Origin: Triticum aestivum
Lineage: Eukaryota; Streptophyta; Magnoliopsida; Poales; Poaceae
Direction: 5' to 3'
Assembly: GCF_018294505.1 (NCBI RefSeq)
Contig: NC_057811.1
Span: 403,336,790-403,400,789 of the forward strand
DNA length: 64,000 nt
Numbering within the stretch: the stretch's first letter is position 1; the number at the start of each line of letters is the position of its first letter. Below the pieces are notes generated by a model that did not search any database, had not been told where the DNA came from, and saw only the letters and a program-made list of their open reading frames with translations. Position numbers and translations under genes: made by a program. This document shows, one piece after another, positions 1-11,843 of the stretch.

Positions 1-1874
1 ACCTGGAAGACGCCTTCCGCGATAACTTCCAGGGTACATACGTCCGACCTCCGGATGCCAATGACCTAAGTCACATAGTCCAACAGCCTGGAGAGTCAGC
101 CAGGAAATTCTGGACTAGGTTCTTAACTAAAAAGAACCAGATCGTCGACTGTCCGGATGCCGAAGCCCTAGCGGCCTTTAAACACAGCATCCACGACGAA
201 TGGCTCGCCCGACACCTCGGCCAGGAAAAGCCGAAGTCCATGGCAGTCCTCACGGCACTCATGACCCGCTTTTGCGCGGGAGAAGATAGCTGGCTAGCCC
301 GTAGCAATAACAATGCAAGCGAACCTGGCACCTCTGAAGCCAGAAATAGCAATGGCAAGCCCCGACGAAACAGACACAAGCGTTGAAGCAACGATAACAA
401 TACCGATGACACGGCGGTCAACGCCGGATTCAGTGGCTCCAAGTCCGGCCAGCGGAACAAGCCATTCAAAAGGAACAACCCGGGCTCATCCAGCTTGGAC
501 CGCATACTCGATCCTCCATGCCAGATACACGGCACCCCCGATAAACCAGCCAATCACACCAACAGAAGTTGTTGGGTTTTTTAAACAGGCCGGCAAGTTA
601 AATGCCGAGAATAAGGAGAAGGGGTCGCAAAGCAAGGACGATGACGAGGAGCCCCGTCTGTCGGTGTCAAAACCGGCGGACCTCAGGTAGGGGGTCCCGA
701 ACTGTGCGTCTAAGGCGGATGGTAACAGGAGGCGGGGGACACAATGTTTACCCAGGTTCGGGCCCTCTCGATGGAGGTAATACCCTACTTCCTGCTTGAT
801 TGATCTTGATGATATGAGTATTACAAGAGTTGGTCTACCACGAGATCGTAGAGGCTAAACCCTAGAAGCTAGCCTATGATTATGATTGTTGTTGTCCTAC
901 GGACTAAACCCTCCGGCTTATATAGACACCGGAGGGGGCTAGGGTTACACAGAGTCGGTTACAAGGGAGGAGATCTACATATCCGTATTGCCAAGCTTGC
1001 CTTCCACGCAAAAGAGAGTCCCATCCGGACACGGGACGAAGTCTTGAGTCTTGTATCTTCATAGTCCAACAGTCCGGCTAAAGTATATAATCCGGCTGTC
1101 CGAGGACCCCCTAATCCAGGACTCCCTCACCGTCCACGAAACACAGGGGGATAGAAGAAGTTTCCCCCTCAGGTCAAAACGGTGAACATGATATACGCTA
1201 CCCATATCCCCAAAAGGGAGCGCAAGCGCGCGCTCAGGGATGTCTATGCGATAGAGCCAGTCACCCCAAAATATAATCCATGGTCGTCATGCCCGATCAC
1301 CTTCGATCGCAGGGACCATCTAACCAGCATCTGTCATGGCGGTTCAGCCGCACTGGTCCTCGACCCAATAATTGATGGATTCCACCTCACGCGAGTCCTC
1401 ATGGACGGTGGCAGCAGCCTCAACCTGCTCTATCAGGATACAGTGCGCAAAATGGGCATCGATCCATCAAGGATCAAGCCCACAAAAACTACCTTTAAAG
1501 GAGTTATACCAGGTGTAGAGGCCCGCTGCACGGGCTCAATCACATTGGAGGTCATCTTCGGATCCCCAGACAACTTCCGAAGTGAAGAGTTGATCTTCGA
1601 TATCGTCCCCTTCCGCAGTGGCTATCACGCACTGCTCGGACGAACCGCATTCGCTCGATTCAATGTGGTGCTGCACTATGCTTATCTCAAGCTCAAGATT
1701 CCCGGACCACGCGGCATCATAACAGTCAATGGAAACACGGAGCGCTCCCTCCGTACCGAGGAGCACACCGCGGCCCTGGCAGCGGAAGTACAGAGCGGCC
1801 TTTTAAGGCAGAATTTTAATTCAGCGGAAGCTCCCGGACAATGTCAAACGAGTCCGGACTACTACGCAGCATGA
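1..1874 (+). pseudogene. Copy A gag-protease, broken and split by a solo LTR
   Basis: The reading frame opens within the conserved Retrotrans_gag region (LEDAFRDNFQGTY) and continues through an acidic and basic linker to a zinc-knuckle-like motif of the form C-x2-H-x8-H-x4-C. After the inserted LTR, the protease part (1182-1874) has the active-site motif VLMDGGSSLNLLY and ends at a stop at 1872-1874. Lesions visible: an in-frame TGA at 384-386 where copy B has an arginine codon (consistent with C to T at a CpG), a one-base expansion in the T-run near 577-582 that shifts the frame, the solo LTR at 659-1129, and a TAG shortly after it. The gag and protease proteins would package and mature the element's particles; this copy cannot make them. 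Confidence 0.85.
659..1129 (-). mobile_element. Solo LTR of the same Gypsy family, inserted in copy A gag
   Basis: This 471 bp LTR runs TGTCGGTG...CTCCCTCA, opposite in orientation to copy A's own LTR. It is flanked by a perfect 5 bp duplication, ccgtc at 654-658 and 1130-1134, and lies between the gag and protease codons that are continuous in copy B. Exact LTR length plus matching duplication means a complete element inserted and then recombined between its LTRs, leaving one. Confidence 0.93.
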
Positions 1875-3104
1875 CAATCCGGCTCATCAGGAGTTAGACA
1901 AGCAATTCGACCTCCGTCTCAGTCCCGACCAAGTGGCAGCATACGTACCGCACGTACATAACTACGCACTGAAAATACCATGGGCAGAGACGGAGGCCTA
2001 GCCAGACGGTGGTCCATAATATGACTCGACCTTCCTTGGACACACATACTTTCACTTTTCATTTTATCCTTTTCAGGTTTCTTTTCTACAGGCCCCTCGC
2101 GGCGGCCTGCTCATCGGTCCTTTTGAAGGACGGATACACCAAGGCGGCAAGTAGCACAGACGCGTGGAGGGAATTTCTAGATGTTTTTCTCGGCAATCAT
2201 TCTACCTATTTTCAGGACCCACACGCAAGCTCCCCCCTTGATCTCGGCATGTTAAATAGCCAGGTTGCTTATCGCACTATTTGTACAAATATGCTTTGAT
2301 GTATTAATCAAATTATAATGAAAATAGTTTGCGGCCCAACTTATGTGGCATTAGCTTACTACTTCATTTTTCGCTATTCTTATCGATTGCACCCGTACAC
2401 CTTGGTACCCTTTAAATTGGCTAGGGGCTTCACTGCGCTCCATACTATGGCAACAAAGTCTGAACACTTTTATAGTACAGTTTGGCACCCCGAATTTTAG
2501 CATTATATGCATTGGCTCCGAATCACGTCTTTGGTCAATAGTTGGGTTGCCCGGCTCCTATGCTTACTACGTTACGTTCCGCTATATCGGCTAGGGTAGT
2601 AAAGGGAGAACTACTGCGATTGTGTTTCTGGTTTATCCGAGCAAACACCTCGGTAGAGAAAGCCAAAAACTGACTGTCATGATGTGGTGAGAGCTGGTCA
2701 GCTATTCGGAGGTTCAAAATCTTTTGCGTTTTTTTCCGCCTTATGCGACGGATCGGCCTTCATCCGATCAGGTGTTTACAACACCCTAGTCCGGATCAAA
2801 TACTAGCTAGGGGTTGCGCCTACATTTCTATTGTCAAACTCCTATGGCTAAGTGAGGGCGATAAAGCCACATAGTCCGATTGCCTGGTTCGTTGCGCTAA
2901 ACACCTCCTTTAAGGACCAAACTTTTGGATCAAGAGTGTTTAGTTTTCATCCCGAACACCCCCGTACTACCTACGTGGGGGCTGAAGCCGACGACTGGCC
3001 AACTCTCGGATTTAACAAAACGGTCGCACAGGAGGTAAAATAACAAGCATTATATTACATATCAGCTTTGTTTCACCATACAGGACAGGATAACATGAAT
3101 ATAT
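1875..3104. other. Copy A noncoding region between convergent genes
   Basis: About 1.2 kb with no credible ORF lies between the protease stop and the 3' end of the minus-strand gene. Segments of it, such as the stretch around 2640-2700 containing 'gactgtcatgatg', recur in the equivalent gaps of copies B and C, so it is a conserved part of the element. In an autonomous Gypsy element RT, RNase H and integrase would sit in this position. Confidence 0.6.
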
Positions 3105-6100
3105 TCATTCAAAAATAATGTCCTTAGCACACTGCTCCGCTACAATGTGGGATCCCTCCAGGACATCATCAAAATACCGCTCGGGTGTGCGGTGCTCCTT
3201 GCCAACGGGCGGTCCCTCGGTCGCGAGCTTGACAGCGTTCATCTTCGCCCACTGCACTTTGACACGGGCGAAGGCCATCCGCGCACCCTCGATGCAGACT
3301 GACCACTTGATGACGTCAAGCCGGGGGCTTGGATTGACCAGCCGCTTCACGAGCCCGAAATAGCTGCTGGGCATGGCTTCGGCAGGCCATAGCCGGATTA
3401 TCAAATCCTTCATGGCTAGTTCGGCCACCCTATGCAGTTCGACCAGCTGTTTTAGCTGATCGCTAAAGGGCACCGGATGTTCTGGCGCAAGGTATTGCGA
3501 CGAAAACAGCTTCTCCGTCGTGCTCCCCTCTTCGGCTCGGAAGAACTCCGCAGCATCGGCAACACTACGCGGTAAATCCGCAAACGCTCCTGGAGAACTT
3601 CAAATCCGGGTTAGTAAGAGATACCTCCTCTTCACATATTTGCTCTGCATAATGAAGGCCTTACCCGCCGCGATTTTTCTGGCCTCTTCGATTTCCTGGA
3701 GGGCGCCCTGGGCTTCAACCCGGGCATCTTGTGCTCTTTGGCGAGCCTTGGTGAGTTCGGTCCCTTGATCCGCATTATTGCGCTCCAAGGACTCGCATTT
3801 CTTCATGGTGTCTTGGAGCTCCTGCTGGACCTCATCAACTCTGGCCTCATTTTTTTCACGGGCGGCTCGCTCCTTCGCTGCTTTCTTTTGGGCCTCGGCT
3901 AGCGCCTTCTTGAGGGTTTCCATCTTGGTCGCCTCTCCTACAAATATCATGGCACTCTGATCAACACAAACAATTCATATCTCTCTATATCTGAGTAGGT
4001 CATTATGTACCTTGCTTATCCTCCAGCTGCTTTCTTGTTTGGCCGAGCTCCTCCTCGGCCCGCTCCGGCCTCTACTTCAGTCCGGAGACTTCGGCGGCAT
4101 GAGAGGTCGTAGCCAACAACGACGCCTGCTTATTTCACATAGACATGTATGGTTAGTCTCCTGCGAAAATCATTTGATCCTCAGTCCGGCTTTTCTTTCC
4201 GTACATCGGACAGAGTCTCAGGGGCTACTGTCTATACTATGGCATTCTTTTTACATAAATTATGTTGTATACCTCAAAGCCTGACAGAAGGCTGGTGCAG
4301 GCTTCGGTTAGTCCGCTTTTAACGGACCGAACTCTCTCAACCACCGTACGCATAAGGATACGGTGTTCCTCAACAATGGAAGCGCCTTGCAGCGCTTCCA
4401 CCAGATTGTCCGGTGCCTCTGGATGGATAGAGGACACCGGCGGAATAGGCGCACCTTCTTCTTTCAAAGGGGCATGCTTGCCTGATTCTGGAGCCGTATT
4501 GGACTCCGTAATGATATCCGGCTAGGGGACGAACTGGATATGGCCCCCATCGCGAGTCTCCAGGGGGACTTGCTCCCCCATGTATCTGGTGACCGAAGGG
4601 TCACCCTCTGGTGCCACCCGGACGGCCTCCTAAGCCTCTCCCTGACCTGGGAAGGTCCTTCAGGACAGCACCTCGGCGTCGCCCTTGGCCTTCGGAGAGA
4701 AAGCCGCCGCCGGCGACTCGCTCTCCATCACTTTTGAATCCAGCGAACCCCCCGATGAGGATCGCTGGGACGTGTTGTGAGCCGGACTGCAGTGCATGAT
4801 TCAGCACGTCAGCTCTACAAAGTGAAGAAGGTAGATATATGAGTGCGCCAGTGCCTTTGAGTACTTACGATTCGGCCAGGGGCTTATCCCTGGGGCGGCA
4901 CTCTGAGCTGCTCTCAGTGTCCAACGTGGTGTTGTCCGCGAGGGAGGCTCTCCCCTTCTTGGATGCTTCAGCCTCCGGATGTGTGGAGGCCGCCCTTTTC
5001 TTCCTCCTCCCCTTAGGGGGGGAGTTGCTTTCTTCCTCCTCCTCCTCCTCCTCGTCGTCGGTGGCAGGTGGGGAGTGGGTCTCGGCGTCTTCGGACATCA
5101 CGTCCGAAGTGCCCTTATGGCGGAGGCCACCTCTGGTCCCCTTGGCCTTCTTCTCCGGCGCCTGGTAGGGCGCCGGAACCAGCATCTTCGTCAGAAGCGG
5201 GATTTCTGGGTCTTCGGGCAGGGGAGCCGGACACTTGATCTGCTCCACCTTCTTTGTCCAGCCCTGAAAAAGTAAGATGGGGAAGCTCAGACATTCTCCT
5301 TGAGTATGTAAGTAAAGGATACACCTTGAAAATACGAAAAACTTACCGGACTGGCAGGATGGGTCCGGTTGTACCCACGGTCTTCGGTCTCCTTCTGCCA
5401 CGTCTCATTGGCTTTGAAGAGCACCTTCCAAATGCCTTCGTGCGTAACACCGAAGAAATGTTGCAAGGTCTGGTGCTTGGCCGGATCGAACTCCCACAAA
5501 TTGCAGGTCCGGCTTTGGCATGGAAGGATCCGGCGAAAAAGCATCACCTGGATCACATTGACAAGCTTGATGTTCTTGTTGACCATGCTCTTGATGCGCA
5601 TCTGCAGCGCTGTTAGCTCGTCTGACGAGGCCCAGTCCAGGCCCTTCTCTAGCCAAGAGGTGAGCCGCATTGGGGCCCCGGACATAAATTTGGGAGCCGC
5701 GGCCCAGGTGGTGTTGCACGGCTCTATGAAATAGAACCATTGCTGTTGCCACCCTTTGATGGTTTCCACAAAGGTACCCTTGGGCCATATGACGTTGGAC
5801 ATCTTGCTCACCATGGCGCCTCTGCACTCTGCGTGTTGGCCATCCACCACCTTCAGCTTCACGTTGAAGATCTTTAACCATAGTCCAAAATGGGGTGAGA
5901 TGCGGAGGAAGGCCTCGCACACGACAATAAATGCCGAGATGTTGAGGAAGGAGTTGGGGGCCAGATCATGGAAATCCAGCCCGTAGTAGAACATGAGCCC
6001 CCGGACGAATGGGCGAAGAGGAAATCCCAACCCGCGGACGAAGTGGGGGATGAACACTACCCTCTCATGGGGCTCCAGGGTGGGGATGATCTGCCCCTGG

Positions 6101-6216
6101 GCTAGAAGCTGATGGGAGATTTCCTGGGCTAAGTACCCGGCCTCCCGGAGCTTGGTGATGTCCTTCTCCTTGACTGAGGAGACCATCCACTTGCCCTGTG
6201 CTCCAGATCCGGACAT
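3105..6216 (-). pseudogene. Copy A antisense gene: PF04195-like plus coiled-coil protein, 5 exons
   Basis: The gene reads opposite to gag. Exons inferred from GT/AG junctions and reading frame are 6216-5347, 5263-4869, 4814-4273, 4125-4011 and 3937-3105. Exon 1 encodes MSGSGAQGKW..., followed by the block HFVRGLGFPLRPFVRGL and FYYGLDFHDLAPN typical of the 'putative gypsy type transposon' domain (PF04195). Exon 2 is acidic and serine-rich with an E-run. Exon 5 begins with a long heptad-rich coiled coil rich in K, E and A, then a conserved C-terminal module (SVCIEGARMAFARVKVQW). Stops in exon 3 (around 4650-4670) and one near 3605 in exon 5 show it is inactive here. The function of this family is unknown; the name reflects its occurrence in grass Gypsy elements, not a demonstrated transposase activity. 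Confidence 0.75.
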
Positions 6217-6762
6217 GACTGGAGTGCTTTCTTGAGGCGGAAAGGATGAGAACTTGGGCGCTGGAGCTCGAGAATGGGTGAGCAGAGAGAGAGAAGGCGT
6301 GGGTGAAAGAGGGGGAATCCTTATCTCCTTATAAAGGCAGCGAATATCAAGCGCCTCCCCACTCGCCTTAAAACTCGCCTATTCCCCAAGGGTCGTATAG
6401 ACAGCACGGTTGGATTACCCATGCCCGTATTGATGAGAATCCCGCAATAAGGGAACACGATCTCTGCTTTGACAAGACGTGCCAATAAAACCGCATCTCG
6501 AAATATGGAGCGGGAGGCTAAAAATGGTTCGAAATAATGACCGGGCAGGGATGTGATGTCACGCTACAAAAGTTGTCAGCAGATTGGACTCGTGAAATAT
6601 TGTACTCTCTGCGGTTGTGTGTGGTACTTGTTTTGCAGAGCCGGACACGTTTTCGGTGTTCGAAGGATGCTTTGGAGTAATCAGAGGAGGAATCCGCCTT
6701 GCAATGCCGAACACAATCTGTGCGCCGGACACCTTGACATTGAAGCCTGGTTTAGGGGCTAC
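6217..6762 (-). promoter_or_regulatory. Promoter region of copy A antisense gene and polypurine tract
   Basis: On the minus strand a TATAAGG box lies at 6333-6327, about 111 bp upstream of the ATG at 6216. The same spacing and box occur in copies B and C. The right end of the interval (about 6741-6762) carries the plus-strand polypurine tract of the element next to the LTR. Confidence 0.55.
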
Positions 6763-7233
6763 TGAGGGAGTCCTGGATTAAGGGGTCCTCAGACGTCCGG
6801 CCTGTTGGACATGGGCCGGACTGATGGGCCGTGAAGATACAAGACAGGAGACTATTTCCCGTGTTCGGATGGGACTCTCCTTGGCGTGGATGGCAAGCCT
6901 GGCGTTCGGATATGAAGATTCCTTTCTCTGTAACTGACTTTGTATAACCCTAGTCCCCTCCGATGTTTATATAAACCGGAGGGTTTAGTCCTTAGAGGCA
7001 ATCATAATCATACAGGCTAGACTTCTAGGGTTTTAGCCATTACGATCTCGTGGTAGATCAAATCTTGCAATACTCATATTAATCAAGATCAATTAAGCAG
7101 GAAGTAGGGTATTACCTCCATAGAGAGGGCCCGAACCTGGGTAAACATCGTGTCCCCTGTCTCCTATTACCATCGACCTTAGGCGCACAGTTCGGGACCC
7201 CCTACCCGAGATCCGCCGGTTTTGATACCGACA
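6763..7233 (+). repeat. 3' LTR of copy A
   Basis: 471 bp from TGAGGGAGTCC to CCGACA, directly after the polypurine tract. It is the same family as the LTRs at 659, 7753, 16400 and 24697. A TATA-like 'tttatataaacc' lies near 6967. Confidence 0.92.
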
Positions 7234-7552
7234 CACGCCGCTCGCCAAGTTCGAAGCGGCGGTGTAATGTGTCCGCAACGACCTGGACCTCGCTTCCGCG
7301 TGGGCACTCGACCGCTCCGTCACCACTGCGAAGACGGTCCCCAGGCGTTGCCGCCGCCTTGGCGGTGAGCTTGCCAAGATCGACGAGGAGTGGTCGCTTT
7401 GCGACTCCTCCGCCAACACCGACACGGGCAAGGCCTCCATCAGAGCTCTATGGGCACTCTCTGCATTGGCCGTGGTGGCCCTCTGCATCGGGTGGGACGG
7501 GGCGGAGCGGCCCCTCCATGAGAGGTAGGTAGTTGCCGGACAAGGCTGTCGC
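7234..7552 (+). pseudogene. ORF fragment of the Harbinger-like element, continued at 25177-25310
   Basis: Reading through 7234-7552 and on at 25182 after removal of copy C gives one long frame. It contains NDLDLASAWALDRSVTTAKT, then ELAKIDEEW, a tryptophan-rich middle, a basic stretch, and a Gly/Asp-rich tail (GGGMDNDDGAAGQGGHAYEVV) ending at a TAG near 25308. In-frame stops occur at about 7267 and 7527, so it is degraded. I cannot name the protein. GC content is far higher than in the flanking AT-rich sequence, so it could be a captured host gene piece. Confidence 0.5.
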
Positions 7553-7752
7553 TGAGGGAGTCCTGGACTAAGGGGTCCTCTGGCGTCCGGCCTGTTAGCC
7601 ATGGGCCGGACTGATGGGCTGTGAAGATACGAAGACCAAAGACTGCACCCGTGTCCGGATGGGACTCTCCTTGGCGTGGAAGGCAAGCTTGGCGATCGAT
7701 TATGTAGATTCCTTTCCTTTGTAACCGACCTTGTGTACCCCTAGATCCTCCC

Positions 7753-8223
7753 TGTCGGTGTCAAAACCGGCGGATCTCGGGTAGGGGGTCCCGAACTGTG
7801 CGTCTAAGGCAGATGGTAACAGGAGGCGGGGGACACAATGTTTACCCAGGTTCGGGCCCTCTCGATGGAGGTAATACCCTACTTCCTGCTTGATTGATCT
7901 TGATGATATGAGTATTACAAGAGTTGATCTACCACGAGATCGTAGAGGCTAAACCCTAGAAGCTAGCCTATGATTATGATTGTTGTTGTCCTACGGACTA
8001 AACCCTCCGGTTTATATAGACACCGGAGGGGGCTAGGGTTACACAGAGTTGGTTACAAGGGAGGAGATCTACAGATCCGAATCGCCAAGCTTGCCTTCCA
8101 CGCCAAGGAGAGTCCCACCCGGACACGGGACGAAGTCTTCAATCTTGTATCTTCATAGTCCAACAGTCCGGCCAAAGCATATAGTCCGGCTGTCCGAGGA
8201 CCCCCTAATCCAGGACTCCCTCA
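7753..8223 (-). repeat. 3' LTR of copy B
   Basis: 471 bp, TGTCGGTG...CTCCCTCA on the plus strand. It is bordered on the inner side by the complement of the polypurine tract (gtagcccctgaacc). Confidence 0.93.
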
Positions 8224-8778
8224 GTAGCCCCTGAACCAGGCTTCAATGACGATGAGTCCGGCGCGCAGATTGTCTTCGGCATTGCAAGGCGGGTTCTTCC
8301 TCCGAATACTCTATAGAAGATTTCGAACACAAGGATCGTGTCCGGCTCTGCAAAACAAATTCCACATACCACCGTAGAGAGTATAATATTTCCAAAAATC
8401 TAATCCGCTGACAACTTTTCATAACGTGACATCACGCCATGGCCCGGTCATTATTCGAACCGTTTTTCTCAACCAGCTACTGCACATATTGCGAGGCGGT
8501 TCTCTTGGCAAGTCTTGTCGAAGCAGAGATCGTGTCCCCTTATCACGGGATTCTCATCAATACGGGTGTGGGTAACCCAACCGCACCATTAATCACGGCG
8601 CTTGGGGAATAAGCGAGTTTACCACGCAGGTGGGGAGGCGCACAGTTTCTACCGCCCTTATAAAGGGACAAAGACTCTTCCTCTTTACCCACGCCTTCTT
8701 CTTCCCTGCTCATCCATTCTCGCGCACTCGAGCTCCAGCGCCCAAGTTCGCTTTTTCTCCGCCAAAAACACTCCGAAC
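8224..8778 (+). promoter_or_regulatory. Promoter and leader of copy B antisense gene
   Basis: The plus strand carries TATAAAG at 8659-8665, within 'cccttataaaggg', 114 bp before the ATG at 8779. The block is shared with copies A and C. No ORF of its own is credible here. Confidence 0.6.
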
Positions 8779-11700
8779 ATGTCCGGAGCGGGAGGCAAGT
8801 GGATGGCCTCCTCCGTTACGGAGGAGAACATCACAAAGCTCCGGGAAGCCGGATACCTAGCCGCAGACATCGTGCACCGGCTCCCAGACGCGGGGCAGAT
8901 CGTCCCTACTCCAGAACCCCACGAGAGGGTTGTGTTCCTCACCCACTTCGTCCGCGGGCTGGGATTTCCCCTTCACCCATTTGTTCGCGGGCTCATGTTC
9001 TACTACGGGCTGGATTTTCATGATCTGGCCCCTAATTTCATCCTCAACATCTCGGCGTTTATCGTCGTTTGCGAGGCCTTCCTCCGCATCAAGCCCCACT
9101 TCGGCCTATGGCTGAAGACCTTCAACGTTAAACCGAAGGTGGTGGTCGGCCAACAAGCGGAGTGCGGAGGCGCCATGGTGGGCAAAATGCCCAACGTCAC
9201 TTGGCTCGAAGGCTCCTATGTGGAGACCGTGAAGGGGTGGCAATCGGGGTGGTTCTACATCACCGAGCCGCGCGACATCAACTGGATGGCGGCCCCCGAA
9301 TTTCGATCCGGCATCCCCATGCGGCTCACCTCCTGGAAAGAGAAGGGCCTATCCTGGGGTTCATCGGTGGAGCTGACCGGACTCCAGAACTGCGTCCAAA
9401 ACATGATAAGCAAGAAAATCAAACTTGTCAACGTGGTCCAAGTCATGCTCTTCCGCCGGATCCTCCCATGTCAAAGACGGGCATTCAATTTGTGGGAGTT
9501 CGACTCGGCTAAGCACCAGACGCTGCGAGAGCTCTTCGACACGACGCACCAAGACATCTAGAAAGTGTTGTTCAAGTCCGCCAAGGTACCTCCTCCCCTT
9601 ACCGAGGATCGCGGACTCAGCGCGAAGCGCCATGCCAATCCGGTAAGCTCCTTATATCTCATAGGATGTTTCTTTCCCCAGTATAATCATGTGAGGGATC
9701 TAAGCCTCCATGCCATTTAATAGGACTGGGTCGCGACAGCGGAGCAGATCGATTGTCTAGCCCCCCGTCCCGAAGATCCAGCAGATGCTCTCTTAACGGA
9801 GATGCTGGTTCCAGCGCCTTATGAGGTGCCGGAGTAGAAGGCCAAGAAGAAGGCCGTGAGGACCAGGAAAGGTCTCCGGCGCAAGGTCGTGTCGGACTCA
9901 TCGTCCGATAACGCTGAGGCGCCCTCCTCCCACGCAAACGAGGAGGAGGAAGAGGAAAGTTCTCCCCCCCCCCAGCAGGGGGAGACAAGAAAAGGAAGGC
10001 CGCCCCTTCAGGGGAGGCCGAAGGGTCCAAGAAGGGAAGGACTCTCCTTCCGGACTGCTCCACGGCGGCCGCTTTTAGCGACGATGAGTGGTTGCCCAGG
10101 GACAAGCCCCTGGCGAAGTCGTAAGTATTCGGATACCATAATAGTTCTTGGTATGTTTTATTTTATTGCTTCTTATCATGCCGAACACGATCACGCAGTC
10201 CGTCCAAAGCTCATAACGATGTATCCTCTTCGGAGGAGTCTTTGAGCTCGTCAGAGATGAAGAGCGATTCACTCCCGACCGCCTCTTCCCCCCGCCCTAC
10301 GGACGACGTCGAGGTGTTGTCTCAAAGGGTATTGAACCAAGGGGAGATAGTCCTGGAGGCGCCCCAGGGCGACATCCCAGATGCTGGGCGCATGGGGAGC
10401 AAGATTCCCATGGGCTCCAATGACGGGGGTAGCAAGTTTGGCCCCCAGCCGAATACTGCGCCGGAACCTCCAGTGGTTCCGGGCTCTGTCAGGCGACCCC
10501 TCGCTAAGAGGGGCAAGCCGCCCGTGCCGATGGCCTCTGTCCATGCAGAGGCATCGGACCACTTGCTGGAAACGCTTCGCGGCGCTTCCATTGACGAAGA
10601 GCACCGCACTATCATGAGTGCGGTGGCCGAGAAGGTTCAGTCCGCCAAAAGCGGGCTGACTGAAGCCTGTGCCAGCCTCCTAACAGGCTTTGAGGTAAGT
10701 AATCAAATTATAAGAAAATGTTACAGCATAGACAGTAGCCCCTGATGCTCTGTTTGGCGTTCGCAAAGAAAGGCCGAACAGAGGATCAAATGATAATCAC
10801 AGGAGCCTAATCAGAGTATGTCTATGTGCATAAGCAGGCTTCGCTGCTGGCCGCTGCCGCACGTACTGCGGAGGTCTCCGTACTGAAGCGGGACCTTGAG
10901 CGGTCCAAGGAAGAGCTCGGCCTTACCAAGAGGAAGCTCGAGGAGAACAAAGGTAAGTGATACCCCGTCTGTATATCGGAGAAAAAAATAGAAGATGGTT
11001 GTTAAATCATAGGATCGTCATGAATTTTGCTAGGGGCCATGACCGAAGTGGCGGCCTTGAAGAAGGTGTTGTCCGAGGCCGAAGACAAAGCGGCCAAGGA
11101 GCGCACCGAGCGCGAGAAGCATGAGGCCCGGGTCGGCGAGGTTCAGCAAGAGCTCCAGGATTTCGTCAAGAAATACGAGTCCTTGGAGCGTGACTCTAAG
11201 ACACAAGGGTCCAAGCTTGTGAAGGCCCTTGAGAACGCACAAAATGCCAAGGCCGAGGCCCAAAAGGCCCTCCAGGAGATTCAGGAGGTCAAGAAGATAG
11301 CAGCGGGTAAGGCATTCTTTATGCAAAGCAAGCATGTGAAGGAAATGTTCCTTTTACTTACCCGAATTCGGAGCTCTCCAGGAGCGTTCGCAGATCTACC
11401 CCGCAGCGTATCGGATGCCGCAGAGTTCTACGGAGAAGTTGTTCTGGTCTCAGTATTCTGGGACCAAACATCCGATGCCCTTGAGCGACCAGTTGAAGCA
11501 ACTGGTCGAGCTTCACAAGGTGGCCGAATTGGCCATGAGGGGTCCTGTAGTCCGGATGTGGCCTGGCGAGCCCCTGCCTGGCAGCTACTTCGGCCTAGTA
11601 AGGCGGCTTGTGAATGCCTGCCCACGGTTTGAAGTCATAAAGCGGTCCGTCTGCATTGAGGGTGCCCGCAGGGCCTTTGCCCGAGCGAAAGTGCACTGGA

Positions 11701-11843
11701 TGAAGATGGACACCGAAAAGCTGGTGAAGGAGGGGCCGCCGGAGGGCAAGGAGCATCGCCACCCTGAAAAGTATTATGACAGTGTCCTGAAGGGTGCTCG
11801 CCTTGTGGCAGAGGAATGTGCTAAGGATGTAATACTTGAATGA
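8779..11843 (+). pseudogene. Copy B antisense gene: PF04195-like plus coiled-coil protein, 5 exons
   Basis: Exons by GT/AG and frame: 8779-9642, 9724-10120, 10199-10694, 10838-10952 and 11034-11843. Exon 1 starts MSGAGGKWMASS and holds the PF04195-like block (HFVRGLGFPLHPFVRGL, FYYGLDFHDLAPN, CEAFLRIKPHFGLWLKTF). Exon 2 is acidic, exons 4-5 form a coiled coil, and the C-terminal module ends ECAKDVILE. Lesions: TGG to TAG in exon 1 at 9559-9561 (the codon is tryptophan in copy A), TAG in exon 2 at about 9836, and a short deletion with frameshift near 11430 where copy A has an extra EEGST-containing stretch. All donors and acceptors still look usable. Function unknown; the conserved splicing is the main clue that it was a real gene. 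Confidence 0.78.

Larger units (their letters stand above)
1..7233 (+). mobile_element. Ty3/Gypsy copy A, non-autonomous, 5' end outside window
   Basis: The element enters from the left edge in mid-gag and ends with a 471 bp LTR (TGAGGGAGTCC...ACCGACA). The order is gag, protease, ~1.2 kb noncoding, a convergent spliced PF04195-like gene on the minus strand, then a purine-rich tract (AGGGGCTAC) next to the 3' LTR. No reverse transcriptase, RNase H or integrase sequence is present, so it would need proteins from a relative. The 5 bp after the LTR (cacgc) should be repeated upstream of the missing 5' LTR. The ~471 bp LTR and the organisation could fit the Triticeae Fatima family, but that name is a guess that cannot be tested here. 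Confidence 0.88.

Noticed and set aside
876..1064. ORFs within the Gypsy LTRs (also at 7970-8158 and 8049-8234)
   Set aside because: They recur in every LTR copy, have no domain, and fall within U3/R sequence.
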